Notes: generated by a model not told the origin, from the letters alone. A stretch of 64,000 nucleotides of DNA from Moniliophthora roreri (GCA_001466705.2 LATX02000112.1:682001-746000); one strand, 5' to 3'; numbered from the stretch's first letter, positions 1 to 13,292 are shown. A program made the numbers and translations.

Positions 1-2575
1 TGCGCGTACTGACACGTCCTTCAGTTAGTAGGCAGAGAGACGGTTCTTGAAAGCGCTCACTTGAACAAATACTCCCTCCCCTGAAAAATAAACGCTTTCT
101 CAATCCCGCAGGTATGCTTATTGAGTGCATTCTCAATGGCATCCGCTTCCAACCAAGATCTGATAGCGAACTGCGCCTTCTCATTATCCGTCGCAGTCCG
201 GCTGAATCGCATCTTGGCGCATGAGTTCCAGAGAAGGAAGCATCGATCGTAGAGAGCCCAGACAGAGTCCTTAGACGTGAGGACAGTAGGAGTAGGAGAT
301 CCACTGGTGACTGACTCCCCTGAGAAGAGGAGAGCGTACTGGCGGGGAGATAGTAAGTGGGAGAAAGCAGAAATAGTTGGAGAAAACTGACATTGGCAGG
401 ATCTGCGATGAACAGCTCGGGTCTGTTCGTCCGGGACGCCACTGCATATGAAACATGTCCAGCGGCCAAACTACTAGCACTCCAACATAATCTCCTACAA
501 CTTTCCTTCTTAATCTCAGCTTCAGACCAATCGGGGTTCCAGGCGGGTGTCTGAGCCCACAGAGGTGCATGTTCCAGTGATGAAGGCCAATGGTTGGCAA
601 GAGTCACAGACTGGCAAGAGCACCCTGACGGGCCATTGAGACTATCAGAAGATGGCGGATAGGAGTGTCGGTGATGATAGCCATAATCCGCCGAGTTGCT
701 CAGAAAATTTGGAGTCGGCCGCCGCGCGACGACAGGCACATCATCAGGGTTGAAAACGGACGCCTGAGGGTTATCCCGGTCCATAAACGTCAGTGCGAGA
801 CTCCGAATGGTAGAGTCCAACATCCTCATAGCCGACACTGAACGGGTTGTCGAGTGCTTAGGGTGAGCGCAGACTTCAAACAATGCCAGCAGCTAAGTAG
901 GGGGAGACGTCAACGCTAGACACGTGTGAAAAATGTGAAAGGTACCCACCCATGCAGCTTGGGCAAGGGTTTCGTCCACCCAGCCTGCATTAAAGCTGGC
1001 CTCGATGGCAGCCTGCGCCTCATCTCTGAGCCTCAGTGCTTTCAACCTTCCTTCATTACTTCTTCCCACTTCAGAAGACTGCCAAAATGTCGACAGCGCC
1101 AACGCCGCCAAGATCAATGAGGGCTGCATATTAGCCCTTTTCACAGGGTCGAAAAATGTCCCAAAAAAGCTTGGGAGATGAAAGAACGAAAACCAGTAGT
1201 TGGATGAACGGAAGAGAAAACGGAGGTCGGAAGCTATCCTCTGAGATATTTGATCCCGTTCCGAATGATTGAGTGTGCGGAGATGTCGGGAGTGAGGCGA
1301 GGCATAAAGGGAACAGAGCGATTCGTACCATATCTTTTTGGTGAAATTGAGGGAAGGGGCAGTAGATATCTCTATCTCTGTTGAGTCCTCTGGGTTGTCA
1401 TCCTCGTCGAGAGGAGTGATGCACGCATGGGACGCCAGACTGGTGCATATCACTGGTTTGACACCGTAAAACTGCTTGTACTGTAGCGAAGCAACGCACC
1501 CTTCAGCAACGGTAGCCAGTATGATTTTGAAAGGAAACCCTCCATACCTGGCATGCAAGTGTGGTCGGAGGATTATAATACTGAGGAGGGGAAAGGTCGA
1601 CGCGATGGAAAGAATGGGCATGTACATTGGCTGGGTTTTCTGATGCGTCGAACGACTGTACAGCGACAGGAACTGGTGCATACGAGACAGGGGACTGGAC
1701 GTAATCGCTGGAAGAAGTGGGTGACAGAGATCCATTCGAAATGATGGAATTGGGGTTGGGATAAGGGACATTTTGAGGTTGAACATGATAAAGCGAGTGC
1801 CTATCGGGCGACTCATCCGTGCGGGGAGTAACGGGTGTAGGAAGAGGAGAGTCGTGTCGTCTTCGACGGCGACGCGAAGAGGAAGGATCAGTGATATCTT
1901 TTGTATCACGTCCCATACGTTGCCTAGCACCCGGTGTCTTATCTGGACCTCGACGACGAGGTACAGCATCGTAGTCACACTTGCCATTACTGTTCTGTCG
2001 ATGGCCGCAATTATGACAAACCGGCTTTGCGCCATCGCATCGAATTTTACGAGTTCGACTGTGTATATCAAAAACTTGAACAATTATAATTCAGCTCCAA
2101 CTTGGGATACGCACCATTGCAGACAAGCGACATACACACGCTTCCTCTGCTTGCCTTGGGTAGTCGTCGGCTGATCGGGTGCTAACTCAATCTTGGGTTT
2201 TTGTCGAGATTTCCGTTTTGACTGTTCAGATGGAGGAACCTGTTCAGAAGGCGAGTGGTCTGCGGGAGAAAGGGAAGCAGAGCGCTGGGACCTCGTATAT
2301 TGGGCTGGTGGCGGCACAGATGTATCTCCCATGGAACTTCTCTTCATGAGGGAAAGTGGTTGTACGTCGTCTCCTGGGAGTTCATAAGGGGGGATTTGAG
2401 GATATTGAGGAGCCTGAATATCCGGATACTGTCGAGTGTTTGAATAAGGAGACCTGGATATTATTATTGATTCATGATAGGGATTATTTGAATGATACAA
2501 GGGATCTGAGCCACTTGTTGACGGGAGAAATGGTTGTTCAAGCTGCTGCCGGGATGACGAGCCCACAGGATGCAT
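1..2575 (-). CDS. Zn2Cys6 fungal-specific transcription factor, C-terminus off the left edge
   Basis: A nuclear DNA-binding regulator with a binuclear zinc cluster. The ATG at 2575 opens a disordered Ser/Pro/Gln-rich leader of about 145 residues, followed by the cluster. An intron at 2059-2114 splits the second cysteine codon; after splicing the CxxC, CxxxxxxC and CxxC spacing of a Zn2Cys6 domain is complete, followed by an Arg/Lys-rich linker. Further exons give a Ser/Pro-rich region and then an alpha-helical fungal-trans-like middle domain (roughly 1480 down to 60), including the typical stretch 'CRRLCWSASSLAAGH' near 440-490. Another intron appears to begin at about 60 and the gene continues past base 1, so the end is missing. 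The target genes cannot be read from sequence. The long antisense frames here are shadows. Confidence 0.88.
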
Positions 2576-2599
2576 TTATCAAAGGGGGTGCAATGGCGG

Positions 2600-5500
2600 T
2601 GAGTGGCAGGATGAGCGTAGTGTGTTCTGGGTCAACGAGATGTCATAAGAAGGGTCGAAACTTTGGATTTTTATTTGCTCGTCGCTTGCTTCTTCTTCGC
2701 CTATCCCCGAAGGTTTCACATTACGGCACATTCCCAAATTCCCTGTCTACCGTCGGCAGTTACCTATTCATTCTTGGACCTTGACCTCAACATTCCCCTG
2801 CTCTGATGGTAGCACTCTTCTTGATACATTCCACAAACGCCTCTACCATCATCTGCTAATTTTTTTCGCGTTGAGATGCACTCCTGATCAGCAATTCTGC
2901 TGACGTCGTCCGGTCCGGCAACGTTGGTTACCATTGTCGGTCAAAAGGTCATCGTATCAACCATCCACAAACAGATATCCGTTCTAATCGTGCCTCGCGG
3001 GATCTTCTCGATAAATTTACCTCAAATCCTAGTCTCAAGCCATCTTATACCGTATATGGTAGCAATATTGCATTCTGGCAGTACCTCAGCTGAAAGTACT
3101 GATGTCGTAAATTAGTCCTACTTTGGACATCTGTCGTCCCTCTAAGTTGCTTGTTGCATTTCCGATTGACCGCTGCTTTAGTTGCGTGAGCGATTCTTTT
3201 TCAACTCGTCATCATCTAATAACACGTCTGATAGATTCTTTCCAAGCGATGTCGAATCTGTAACCAAGGGCACACCTGAGCTGTAACATGGCGAAAGCTC
3301 AAGAGCCAACCAGGGCTAAACAACTCTTGGTTCCTATGCGGAACCGCTGGTTTAGTTTGTGGAGTTATTCAGTTGTCACCAAAGCGCATCCACCCTCGCC
3401 GCAAGCGTAGATTCAATTCTACCAGCACCTTGAAACAATGTCGGCGAATGGGGTTACCAGGTTCACGCAAGCCCTACACGCCGACGTGGGTTGGTATACT
3501 GAACCTCCATTAACCCCGGAGTTCCATGAAGTATGTCATGAATCATCGTGATCAGAGTACCTGTAAACGCCGACACTCTTAATTCAGTCATATCTCTCTC
3601 ATTAAAGGTCCCTCGTCCCTAGTTACGGCAAATTACACCTCAAAGACATTGAGCTTCAGCTAAACCAGACCATTGGAGCCAACGAGATTCATGATTAACG
3701 CGGTGCTGTAACCGCTAAAACATTCCTCCCGTTTTTTCATCAAGAAATCACGTCTAAGGGAGGTTTCGGCGTTGTGCGTTTGGTTCTTTATATCAAGTCA
3801 GTACCCCTTGATAACAGCTACCTGGAAACAGCGCTCAGAGGAGGTCATGTTATCCCACCATACTTCTTATGAGTGGGAGTCTTCGGTGTGCAACCTACCA
3901 GTCATCGGTGAGGATAGATCACTTGTTGGAACTCGATTTTGTCCTATGCCATTCCACCCAGGATGTTCACAGGCACTGCCGTCATTTCCCTGAGATGTCC
4001 AGTAGGGCCGCGGGGAGATCATTGGAGTAACGACTCGTCATACTAATCCACCTGGTACCGCACGCTGACTCTGCACGATATTCGATACAATGCACTCGAT
4101 AAGGTACGTCTAAGTTTGTGACCCTTTAGCTTGCGCCTTAGCCATCCTCAATGTGTATTCTAAAAAACCGTGATCTTTAATTTTCGTCAAGTCAAACCTG
4201 ATTTCGACCAAGTTACTAGAAAGCCAAATTTCGACCTCGGAGATTTATCACGGGTGCGATTTGGCACGGCGTGGCGCTGATCAACTTCAAGACTCTCCAA
4301 CATATGTCAACTCGTCCTTTTGTTCTGGTGATATTCTTTTGACACACCTTTCCTTCATCAATGTTCCTCCTGGTTCTCCTACTCCGAGCACGCGTAATTG
4401 ACTAGAGTCTGGGCTAACACACGCTCACGAAATCTCGATGATCAGCCGTCCTAGCTCTACATCACTTCTTGGCCCCGATCACAAGGGCGACATAACATAC
4501 CCAATTGGAAAATGTTTCTATGATCGCATTTCGCATTCCCCCCCGCGGGCGCCTCTTTCATCAGATTGGCGGGGACTTCATCGTCCCGCCCTAGATTTCC
4601 GTGGTTTTCCTTTGTCAATTGGTGCTCTAAAAACACCGAACGTCTTCCGTCTATAGAATGAGTATATCGTCGTCGTTTTCTGTTCAACTGCCGCCACGGT
4701 CCTCCGCACAAATCGACGTTTCCCACATTCAGAATGACGAGTTTATTACTGAAATTCCCCTGGTCCGTGTCTAGTCCTTCAGACTCTTATCGGTGGGACA
4801 CATAGCTCAAAGGCGAAGGCTGTGGTTGATTTTTTGAACTTGTGGCGCAATTTATTATTAGAGTGCTTGAACGAAGAGCACTAGCGTGCTCTTTTAGGAA
4901 TGGGTAAACTTATCCTCTGCCACATTCGAACGACTACGCTAGCCTTAAGTGTCTGTCGCAAAGCCAGTTTCTCATACCTCTCTATTACGGATCATGCAAC
5001 CAAGCTGTTCAGTGTTGACGACTGATGCTCTGTACCTTGCTGCCTACGCAACAAAGGCTCGTCTATCCTTACCCCACATAATATAGGATGCTCGTGCGAC
5101 GTGATTGACTATCATCAAGATGCAGATCTTACTAGTGTCTCCTCACGACGTTGTTGGTTCCAGTTTATCTGTACTTATGCACCTATATGTTCAGGGTCTT
5201 TGGACCGCCCCAAATCTAAATTGATGAAGCTGCCGGAGACTATTCAGAGTCGTGGATTATCAATCAGCGAGAGATACAGTCTCTAGTGCCAATGGTTTGT
5301 ATTTATTTCCGACGCTCGTAACTGTCAATCATGGGCGGATGCACCTGAGAAAGGTATAGTAGGGGTGCTAGGTATCAGCTTCAATAGTTATGTCAAGTTC
5401 CAGCCCAAAAGGAAGGAGCAAAAATTCTGGCGGGCATTTCTTTGAATTCTGCTGAGCTTCTGTTCTCGACTGGCAACGTTCTGGGTTGGATCGTGGACAC

Positions 5501-5970
5501 ATGCATATGGACGCCAGGGAACGATGCTTCGCGCGCCACGCGGTCCACGGCGCCACAGGACCGCGCAAGCCCAGCCCCCGAATCGTCACGTGACGCGAAA
5601 CTCTCAGTAGTCGTAGAAACCTTGCGGCTGGTTGCAATTTTATACATTAACATAAGGATGTTGCTTTGAATTTGTATGACAATAGAGGATGTATGAGACG
5701 ACGAGCGATAGAAAGCAGCGACCCTCCATAGTGACGATGAAAAAACAGTATGTATAACAAAGCTTGGTGCAAAGTCAGAGTAGCAAAAGCTGCTTCGGCT
5801 CGGACCCTGGAGAGGTAAGTCTAGTTCAGTGTGGTATAGAATGGCAGTCCAAGCAATTTGTTAGCTTGTCCGTTGAAGGCGACTGATTAGTTAAAGTCAA
5901 ACTTCAGTATATGGAAGGGAAAACAAAGAACGGCGACAACCAGGGATGACTAGACAAGACGGGTGGCGGG
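2600..5970. other. Gene-poor stretch with no recognisable gene
   Basis: About 3.4 kb upstream of the Zn2Cys6 gene holds only short frames on both strands with no family motif that I can defend. The part next to 2576 should contain the promoter and leader of that gene. A GC-rich island lies near 5500-5600. A phrase resembling a kinase glycine loop occurs near 3760 but has no kinase context around it. Confidence 0.5.
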
Positions 5971-5974
5971 GCAC

Positions 5975-6600
5975 CTAAAAATGAAGGTGGTCATCACGAC
6001 AGTGCTGGTGATAAAGCCTCTGGTAGTGCTGTTCAGGGGTGGTGTAAGTCGAGGTGTTGGGTGCTAGTTCTAAAGTGCCACTGGTAGAACTGGCGATACT
6101 GTTCCTGAGCTGCAGCCGGCGATGATAGTGCGTCTCCTGCTGCTCCTCAAGTTGCCAGAGGTACCCGTAATAACGGCTCAAGCCTGTTATCGAAAGCACA
6201 GTTGTCAGAGCTAATAGAGGTACTGCACGAGAAGTCCGCTCCGAGTTGCGATGACGACGAGCAATGATATCGTTCAAGCTTTGAGAGCAGTGCATAAGCT
6301 GGTGTAGGTGCTGAGCAAAACATCATCAATGAGGACGATGGTTGCGGGGTACCGCTCAGCAGCAGCGACTGCTACTCTTGAATAACGCGCACCTGGCGTG
6401 TGATAAGTTACTGGCGGTACAAGCTCCTGCTGCCAGAGTTGATACCAGAGTCGAAGTTCAGTGTTGACGTTCCAGGGTTTCGACAAGCTCCTGCGGCGTC
6501 CAAAATCGGTGGCGGCACAGGCAATCGCAAGAGTGAAGGAGCGGGAAGGTCTCACAGTGAACATGTATTCATCCCAACTGGTCCTCGTCTTCATATGAGA
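5975..6600 (-). CDS. Possible small spliced gene, unrecognised
   Basis: Two overlapping minus-strand frames could form one short gene. The first runs from an ATG near 6595 and the second ends at 5975. They could be joined by a short intron at about 6309-6350 that starts GTACCC and ends CAG. The second part has a single hydrophobic segment (PLLALTTVLSITGLSRYYGY) followed by a Gln/His-rich tail. I recognise no family. The intron would be short for this genome (about 42 bp), so this may be chance. It would be transcribed away from the SNIP1-like gene. Confidence 0.22.
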
Positions 6601-6995
6601 GATGGTTGTCGATGGTGAGGCGAGAAGGATGGACACACGTGGACCTTTATAATGATCCTGGTGTCAATCTTTGGCTTCACCAAGGGATGAATATTGTAGC
6701 GTAACTCGTCCGAAGGCAATGTTAATTGATTACTGGCACTTGATACAAAAAAAGCTTTCCTCAATCTCATACTGGGTTGATTATCAGTGTCATAGGTCTG
6801 CGATGAGTAAAGCTGGGGAAAGTGCGTTAACGTACTGGCTTTGAGCGCCAAGGCAATGGGCCTTTGCCGGCGGTAGTGGTACAACTTGAACCATCGAGCA
6901 ATTGCAAGCTGAGCCAAATGGATCTCTGTGCACGTGACAATGCCTAGATCTTGCTCCTTGCGAGCCTCGAGGTAACACCCTCGTTGAAACACAAA

Positions 6996-8024
6996 ATGCC
7001 CCGAGCCTCACGTTCACCACCGCAACGAAGCGAAATTAGCTCCTCGAGGGGCTATGATCATAGAAGAGAGGACTACAGCTCACGACGGCGAGATTATGGG
7101 GACGATTCCGGGAAGAGCGACTCTCGTTACGATTCAGACAGGCCAAGGAACAATCGAAACTCCTCATATAGACGCGAGGATGACCGTTATGGATACAGAG
7201 AGGTAGACAGGGAACGTGAACGGAGACGAGATAGAGACCGTTATGATCGGCAGCGTGATAGAGACAGGCGTTCTGCATCACCTCGCTCATCTCGAAGGCC
7301 GCGCTCTACCTCCAGGTCGAAATCTCCTGTGAACAAGGCAAAACCCAACTTTGGCGCGTCTGGTCTACTGGCTGCTGAAACAAATACGGTCAAAAGTGTA
7401 GATGGAAAGAACAGCACAGTCTTGAAATATAACGAGCCTCCTGAAGCGCGGAAGCCGGTCCTTAATTGGAGGTTATATGTTTTCAAGGGTTCGGAACAAG
7501 TAGGTGAGTCCTTCGTCTTCTTTCTTAGTTGACTATATTGACTTGACATTACAGAGCTGTTACATATCCACCGCCAAAGTGCATATCTAGTCGGACGAGA
7601 CCGCTTAGTTGCAGATATTCCAATTGAACACCCCTCATGTTCAAAACAACATGCTGTCATCCAATGTGCGTCCAGCCCTCGGAGTTTACCGACCGCTTCT
7701 CACCCTGTTAGTAGATCGTCACGTACAAGAAAAGGACGACTTCGGAGGCTCGAAAGGCGTGGTGAAGTATGTTGTCTATGGATTCTCCGTCATTACGCTT
7801 ACATCTCCGCTAGGCCTTTCATAATAGACCTTGAATCAACGAATGGTACTCATGTTAATGATGAACCGATACCAACATCTCGGTACTTTGAACTGAAAGC
7901 TGGTGATGGTACGAAGATCCCTTTCTTCTGTAGCTATTTCGTGGCTGACTTGATGGATACACAAGTCATCAAATTTGGGCAGTCCACGCGAGAATATGTT
8001 TTCCTTCATGATGAAGCCTCATGA
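6996..8024 (+). CDS. FHA-domain pre-mRNA splicing/retention protein (SNIP1/Pml1 family)
   Basis: Probable nuclear RNA-processing factor; in yeast the relative Pml1 belongs to the RES complex that retains and splices pre-mRNA. Five exons: 6996-7503, 7555-7665, 7715-7766, 7814-7908 and 7966-8024, giving 274 residues. The N-terminal ~120 residues are an RS/RD/RE-rich low-complexity tract, as in metazoan SNIP1. The C-terminal half is an FHA domain with the usual anchors: a 'LVGRDR' strand, 'HPSCSKQHAVIQ' and 'DLESTNGTHVND', ending in a short 'REYVFLHDEAS' tail. The ATG at 6996 was chosen over the frame's earlier start because it begins the RS tract and follows an A-rich context. All four introns are 47-57 bp and frame-consistent. 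Confidence 0.92.
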
Positions 8025-8687
8025 TATCGCTATCTCAAATATATCGCTCCTTTTGCAACAGTACTCAAAGTGTGCTCTGCAACGTGTTGCATGCTCCTTT
8101 GTTCAGCAATTTCAACTTTTTGGATCTCATTATCATCAACCAGATGACATCAGCTTGTACCGACAGCCTCATGCTGACCTCGTTGTAGCCGGGGCCGGCG
8201 GATGTTAAATATGCTTCATTGCGCAATGGGATTAAAACATGCATCATAGTGTAATACCGTTTCAATGAAATTTTTTTTTCGTCGTTATGGACCTTGGTGG
8301 ATCTTCTGGCTTCTCACACTAGAAACCTAAAAAATTTTCCTTGTCGTAACGAACGTTGACGATGGAAAACAAAAATCTAGGTGCTAGCATGTTCACGACT
8401 CACTTTCCTGTGCTTTGTCTAGTCGACATGGTGACAGCGGGTCCAAGCCCTTAGACACAAAGAGCAAGGAAATGGTCTTTTGTGGTGATGTCGCCCGGCG
8501 CCTAACCATTTTGGGGTAAAATCACAAAGAAATAGACAATCAAAACGAGGTGATAATAACGAGGGTGTGCCTACTTCGAAGAAAACAAAGAGCGAAAGCG
8601 CGTTCATGAAGGGACCTATATAATTGCGGAGCAAACTTGCATGTACGTCGTTGAACCTTTTTCTGACATCTCCTGAACATCCCTCTC

Positions 8688-9915
8688 ATGGCATTCCTCT
8701 CGGACCGACGCCGCGCTTCAGAATATGCACTTGCAGAGAAACTCCGCAACGCTTCAGACGAAGATGGACTCGATTTGGTCAAAGAAGCCTTCAGGTCGTT
8801 TGCAGACGAGATGGATGATGGCTTTTCTGTACGGCCAAGAGACCTCAGAGAGCCTGGTACTTTAAGTCCCGTCACTTCCTATTCCTCCTCATCTTCTGCC
8901 TCCCCTGGACCCCTGCCGAACGGGCTTGAAGACTTCACAGTTCCGGAGCGCTGTGATGGTGACTCCGATTCCGATAGTGACAGCGATTCCGATGTTGAGC
9001 CCCTTCTTTTAACTTCAAGTAATGATGGTTTTGAGTTCCATAATGGTCGGGCCTACAATCGTACTATGCTGTGTGTACTTCCGTCCAGTAATTTAAAGTC
9101 GTATGTCTGACGCTTTCCATAGTCAAAAAATGTCGGAAGCTCTGGACGCGTCTTTCAATCCTCACAACAGTCCACCCCACAACGAAGATTGTGAGGTCGA
9201 ACAGCAATTCATGATTGCGCCGGAGGTTCCATCGTCATCGGAAATCCATACACTTGAACAGGCACAGGAAAGTCATCATCCTGTAGCCGCAGATCCGGCA
9301 CCTACCTCCACATATCCATTTGCTCGTCGCGCTGCCCTTAAACGGAAAGTACTTGCAGAGCCGGACTCTGACGCAGACGACGAGGATGAAAATCCTACAG
9401 ACGACGAATATCAGCCTTCGCCGCCGCTTTCACCCACCAAGAGAAGTAGGGCTAGCCGCGTCGCTTCCCGAACACGACCACGCACTTCTACCTCCAACTC
9501 CCGGTCCCCAACCAAGAGAGCACGCATCATGCCGGCCTCTCGCAACGTCCAAGTCTCCTCGTCAAGTGCACTGGTGGCGGCGAAGAAGTCATCTGGCGAA
9601 GGTTTCGATTTCCAATGTCCAGTGTGCTCTTGGAAACAGTTAAACAAGCGGATGCCCGATTTCCAGCGGCATCTTAGGACGCACGAACGGGCTTCGAATA
9701 ATGACCACAGCCGTGGATGGTGGTGTAAAGGCGTTCCGATTCGAGAACAGGACAAGCATACCATCCCGCCCGACGCGCAACCTTACGTCTTTGGAGGTCA
9801 GTTGCGTATCGGGGGATGCCAGATGACCTTTAGTCGGCGGGACGCGTTGAAGAGACATCTCGACAATCCTAACGCTACTTGCGTTGGTAGACCGACCGCC
9901 GCAGACGACGACTAA
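8688..9915 (+). CDS. C2H2 zinc-finger protein
   Basis: Two open frames join through one intron at 9071-9122 (GTGTGT donor, CTGAC branch site, CCATAG acceptor) into a 391-residue protein. The N-terminal part is acidic and Ser-rich, with an SD-dipeptide run near residues 97-106. A basic, Ser/Pro-rich linker with nuclear-localisation-like KRSRASR and KRAR clusters follows. The C-terminus carries a classical C2H2 finger (CPVC...HLRTH) and a second, looser one (GGCQMTF...LKRHLDN). A tryptophan-rich 'GWWCKGVPI' segment lies between them, an arrangement I associate with basidiomycete C2H2 proteins. It is probably nuclear and DNA-binding; the targets are unknown. The second frame also has its own ATG at 9130, so a shorter product is possible. 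Confidence 0.75.
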
Positions 9916-10196
9916 CTTCTTTAAATTATTCCTTGGGTGAGTCTGCATTATGTGAGCTTTACAATGGTGCTGACGGAGGTGCAGCATGCCATTCCCTGAC
10001 GCGGTTTGAGGCGGGAGCCATTTTCATTCTTCTTGGACATTGAACCATACCCTAGGTTCTTGGTGGCTTTGTATTCTAGTGTATCCATAGCTTCTTGGAC
10101 GTCTTCTTGGTACCCAGATTCATCCTTCGATAACTTGTATAACTTTTAGTATGTATTCTGTCATTCGAAAATGAAAACGGATCTATTCGGGCATCA
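9916..10196. other. Convergent 3' region of the zinc-finger gene and mS41
   Basis: About 280 bp separates two converging stop codons. It has AT-rich stretches compatible with 3' ends of both transcripts (for example near 10140-10180). No ORF of interest. Confidence 0.5.
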
Positions 10197-10756
10197 CTAG
10201 TTTTTAATCCGCCTTGACCGTATCCTTTTGCCATTCTGAACGGCTGGGCCCCAACTAGTTTGGCGTGTCAGTCACTCGAAGACAACACAAAATATGGCCA
10301 CTTACCCTCGTATCGTCTTTTTCGGTCTCGGTTCATGGGCAAACTCCTCAATAGGTATGCCCTGCCTAAATTTCTCCATACACCACAGCGTGTACCTGAG
10401 CGAAAAATGGTCTTCACATCGACAGCACTGGAAATCAACACAGAACACGCACCTTCGATCTTGCACAGACAGGCCCTTGGATCGCAGGTGGGTCCCTGTT
10501 GTAGTTCTCCAGAATTCCTCCCAAGACTCTTGCGAAATTTTACTATCCAGAGAACGACCTATGGCCTTGAGAAAGTCCTGTGGGGAGTTGACAGAGCCTG
10601 CGGGTTCAGAATCGAAAAATTAACGCGTTGTCCGTTTTTCAGAGGTAGAGACATACCTCTTTGGGCTGGTATCGGCTTGATTGCTGCCTTGTTCAGGAAG
10701 GATCGCGTAAAAGAAGGCAGTTGGGAACTGCAGCGAGACCAGAGGTTGAATGACAT
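10197..10756 (-). CDS. FYV4: Mitochondrial small-subunit ribosomal protein mS41 (FYV4/IGR-motif family)
   Basis: A component of the mitochondrial ribosome small subunit. Four exons on the minus strand (10756-10657, 10597-10453, 10395-10306, 10254-10197) give 130 residues, close to the length I recall for yeast Fyv4. The N-terminus is a typical mitochondrial presequence, rich in Ser/Arg/Lys without acidic residues. An IGR motif domain follows: 'DFLKAIGRSLD', 'SWEEFW', a 'VQDRRYTLWCMEKF' segment and a basic tail ending RRIKN. All three introns (51-59 bp) are GT-AG and keep the frame. An in-frame start 132 bases upstream exists (10888), but the one used gives the better targeting peptide. A longer antisense frame over this locus is a shadow. 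Confidence 0.9.
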
Positions 10757-10912
10757 GACAGTGCGGAGGAAGTTCTGGTTTTCGGATCGGACCGAAGGCC
10801 CCGGCCTGACATTTCGACCTCGGCTCAGTGGTTGCCGTTCAACGTCAACGTTCTGCCTCTCAGCATTAGACGGACTCGAAAAGTACATAAGATAGTATAC
10901 TGGTACAAGACT

Positions 10913-13292
10913 CTAGAATACAGGAGCATCTCTAAGAAATAGCCTACTTTCGTCCTTCTTGACCCAACGAGCAACAGCGTTGGCAGCACCAACTGCGGCA
11001 CTTTTAGGCAGCAGGGGAGAAAGCGTAATATACAATTCAAACGGTTGTGTAATCTGACAAAACACCTTCAGAACACGGGAGGTTCCTAAGCGAAATATGA
11101 GAACCCACCCATCCCATAACACATTCCTTCTCTGTCCTTACGAACTGCAGTTTGAGGGTCTCTTCCTGTCCGGATTTCGCGTGAACTGCATCGTGTAGAA
11201 TTTGATAAAGAGTCATAAGTCTAATTGTAGAAAAGAACATGGATATCAACGAACATGCGTATGACACGCCCAACAAGTTCGAACTAACCTTCGCTGTTCA
11301 TCAGGCGTATCGTATGGATCTTCAAAGCTTGGGAACGTAATTTGGACCTGTGCTCGAGACTTGTATACAAAATGCCGAAGACCTGGTATGCCGAGCTCCG
11401 ACGCGGTGTACTCCGTCTTGCCGGAATGGAGGAGGTCAAACAGGGTCAAGAGGGTGCCCTCTGCTTGCATTCGCTACTCAAACAGACACACATCAGCGCT
11501 CTGAGGTAAACAGGGTTTGAAAACCAACCTGCGTGGCAGAATCGCACCACCCTCGTATGGTTTCAAACTCCCCTCCACCGCTTATGCAGACTAATACTAC
11601 ACTATGTTCGTCCTCAAGAGGCATGGATGATGTAGAGCTATGAGAAGACGTGCTAGACACCTGCTCAATGAATTCCGGGACAGGTTCAGTTGCTTCTACG
11701 GCAGGAGTGGGCTGGCCGGTTGTCGGCTGAAGGAAAGAAATATAGGCGTTAACGAATCCTGACGCGTTGAATTTGGGGAGACATATCGGTATCCAAGAAG
11801 CAGAAGCAGGAGAGTTTGAAATAGATGGACTAGCCATAGTGTTGAGTAAAATATGGATGTCTGGCGTGCACTCAGAGACGGAAAGGCATTTCAGGTAAGC
11901 CACGTACCAGCTGGATGAATGGAATTCTTTCTTGGTCTAATCAGCGTGATTACCTGTCCGCGAGCCACAAGCATGACATAGAGTATATCCTACGAAAGCT
12001 TTAACGAACGATGATGGATTGCAAGTGGCAAACTCGCCTTAATTTTCGAGGTGGGTACCAGAGCCTCTGCTACTCGTTTCCTCAGTATGTTGTCCAGTTT
12101 GAGGACCCGAAGAGAGGATGTGCTCATGGCAAGGTCAAATTCAAGTCGGCTTATCATAGAGTTGAGGAATGTTTCTGCACCTGCAATGAACTCTTCGTTA
12201 GCGCACCGGGAACATAGGAGAGGGAGTTTTAGATTACCGCTTAACATTCTTCTGAGGTCAAAGTTCGTCCGTCGCTCAAAGATTCTCCGTAGCTGCGCGG
12301 CCGTGACTATACTCAGAATTTGAAGGTGAAGATACTCAAGGTGTGTCCGTGTCTGGCTTCACAAATGCAGATCACCACAAGGAACGTTGTTATGATTCCA
12401 CACTTACCACCGACTCAGGTCCTCCCCACGACGAGACGCCGACGTAGTACAATGGAGAACGTTGCAAGAATACTATTCGCGTCTTGCCGGCGTTGATGCA
12501 CCGTAGTTTGTCCCCATTATCGATGAAGACCGAGATGAGGGCCTGCATTATCCCGATAGTAGAGGTCAAGTCATCCGTATCTTCGCTTCCTGAGCGACTA
12601 CATAAATTGAGATTTCTTGTGTGTTAGAGTCAAGACTTTTGCACGGACCTGGAATACACCGGCTTGCCTGCGTCTGTCAGAACGAAGTACTCCCGTGGCG
12701 GAAATTTCATGGTTTCTAGGGATATTTGGTAAATCGCAGAACTGAGCTAGAGCAATGGCAAGCTGCACCTGCATCAAATGGCAGTTCGTTTGCAGCACGG
12801 CGCTTTCCTTTAGAACGAGCACGATTCGATACAGGCTCTGCGATACATGAGTTCGAGGCATTTCCCGCAGCAGCACGAACACATACCTGGCCTCGCACTC
12901 TTATAACTTAACGTCTTCCTTAACTGATCACGAAGCTGCTTTTTGGCCCCCTCATCTTCTGGAGTCTCATCTGTCTGCCTGGAGATAACTACATCCTCTT
13001 CAACGACGTCAACGTCTGCTTCGCCATCCTGCACTAAAATTCCTTCGTTCAAATCTACGTTTACAACCGACGAGGCCGAGCTATCCAGGGTCTGGTGGCC
13101 AAGTACCGGAGGAGTTGATGGAGCGTTTGCGGTGGAGCCATTGTTATAACTGTGTACACGAAGGTTGGAGAGAGAGGGTGAGGGACGAAGGGCTGGCGGA
13201 ATGCTGAGACGTGAAGGAGAAGAACGAGAAAGGGTCGGATTTGGCGTGCTTGATCCTGAAGGAGTTCTAGGTCTCGGTAGCTGGGTGCTCAT
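10913..13292 (-). CDS. MON1: Vacuolar fusion protein Mon1
   Basis: Mon1 pairs with Ccz1 as the guanine-nucleotide exchange factor for Rab7/Ypt7 on late endosomes and vacuoles, acting in vesicle fusion and autophagy. The first exon (13292-12887) encodes a Ser/Pro-rich disordered leader and an acidic segment. The next exon is 12837-12769. The first longin domain follows ('REYFVLTDAGKPVYSR', 'STIGIMQALISVFIDNGDKL', 'FLQRSPLYYVGVSSW'). Later exons give 'LEYLHLQILSIVT', a second longin-like domain around 'ILYVMLVARGQVI', and the C-terminal 'HFVYKSRAQVQITFP' and 'VARWVKKDESRLFLRDAPVF' ending before the stop at 10913. Many small introns. An upstream non-ATG extension of the first frame is not used. 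The gene shares a 75-bp start-to-start gap with the BTB gene. Confidence 0.93.

Noticed and set aside
893..2083. Single minus-strand frame of 396 codons as one exon
   Set aside because: Its upstream half reads through introns of the Zn2Cys6 gene in the wrong frame; only the downstream part (to about 1515) is true coding.
3740..3993. Kinase-like glycine loop phrase (GGFGVVRL)
   Set aside because: No VAIK, HRD or DFG motif follows; one short loop is not enough.
10294..10623. Plus frame starting MATYPRIVFFGLGSW, at first resembling peptidyl-tRNA hydrolase
   Set aside because: The expected following motif of that enzyme is absent, and the frame is antisense to mS41.
10260..10895. Plus-strand open frame of 211 codons
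   Set aside because: It lies antisense to the mS41 gene, whose IGR motif, presequence and four frame-consistent exons explain this DNA better. The plus frame has no domain.
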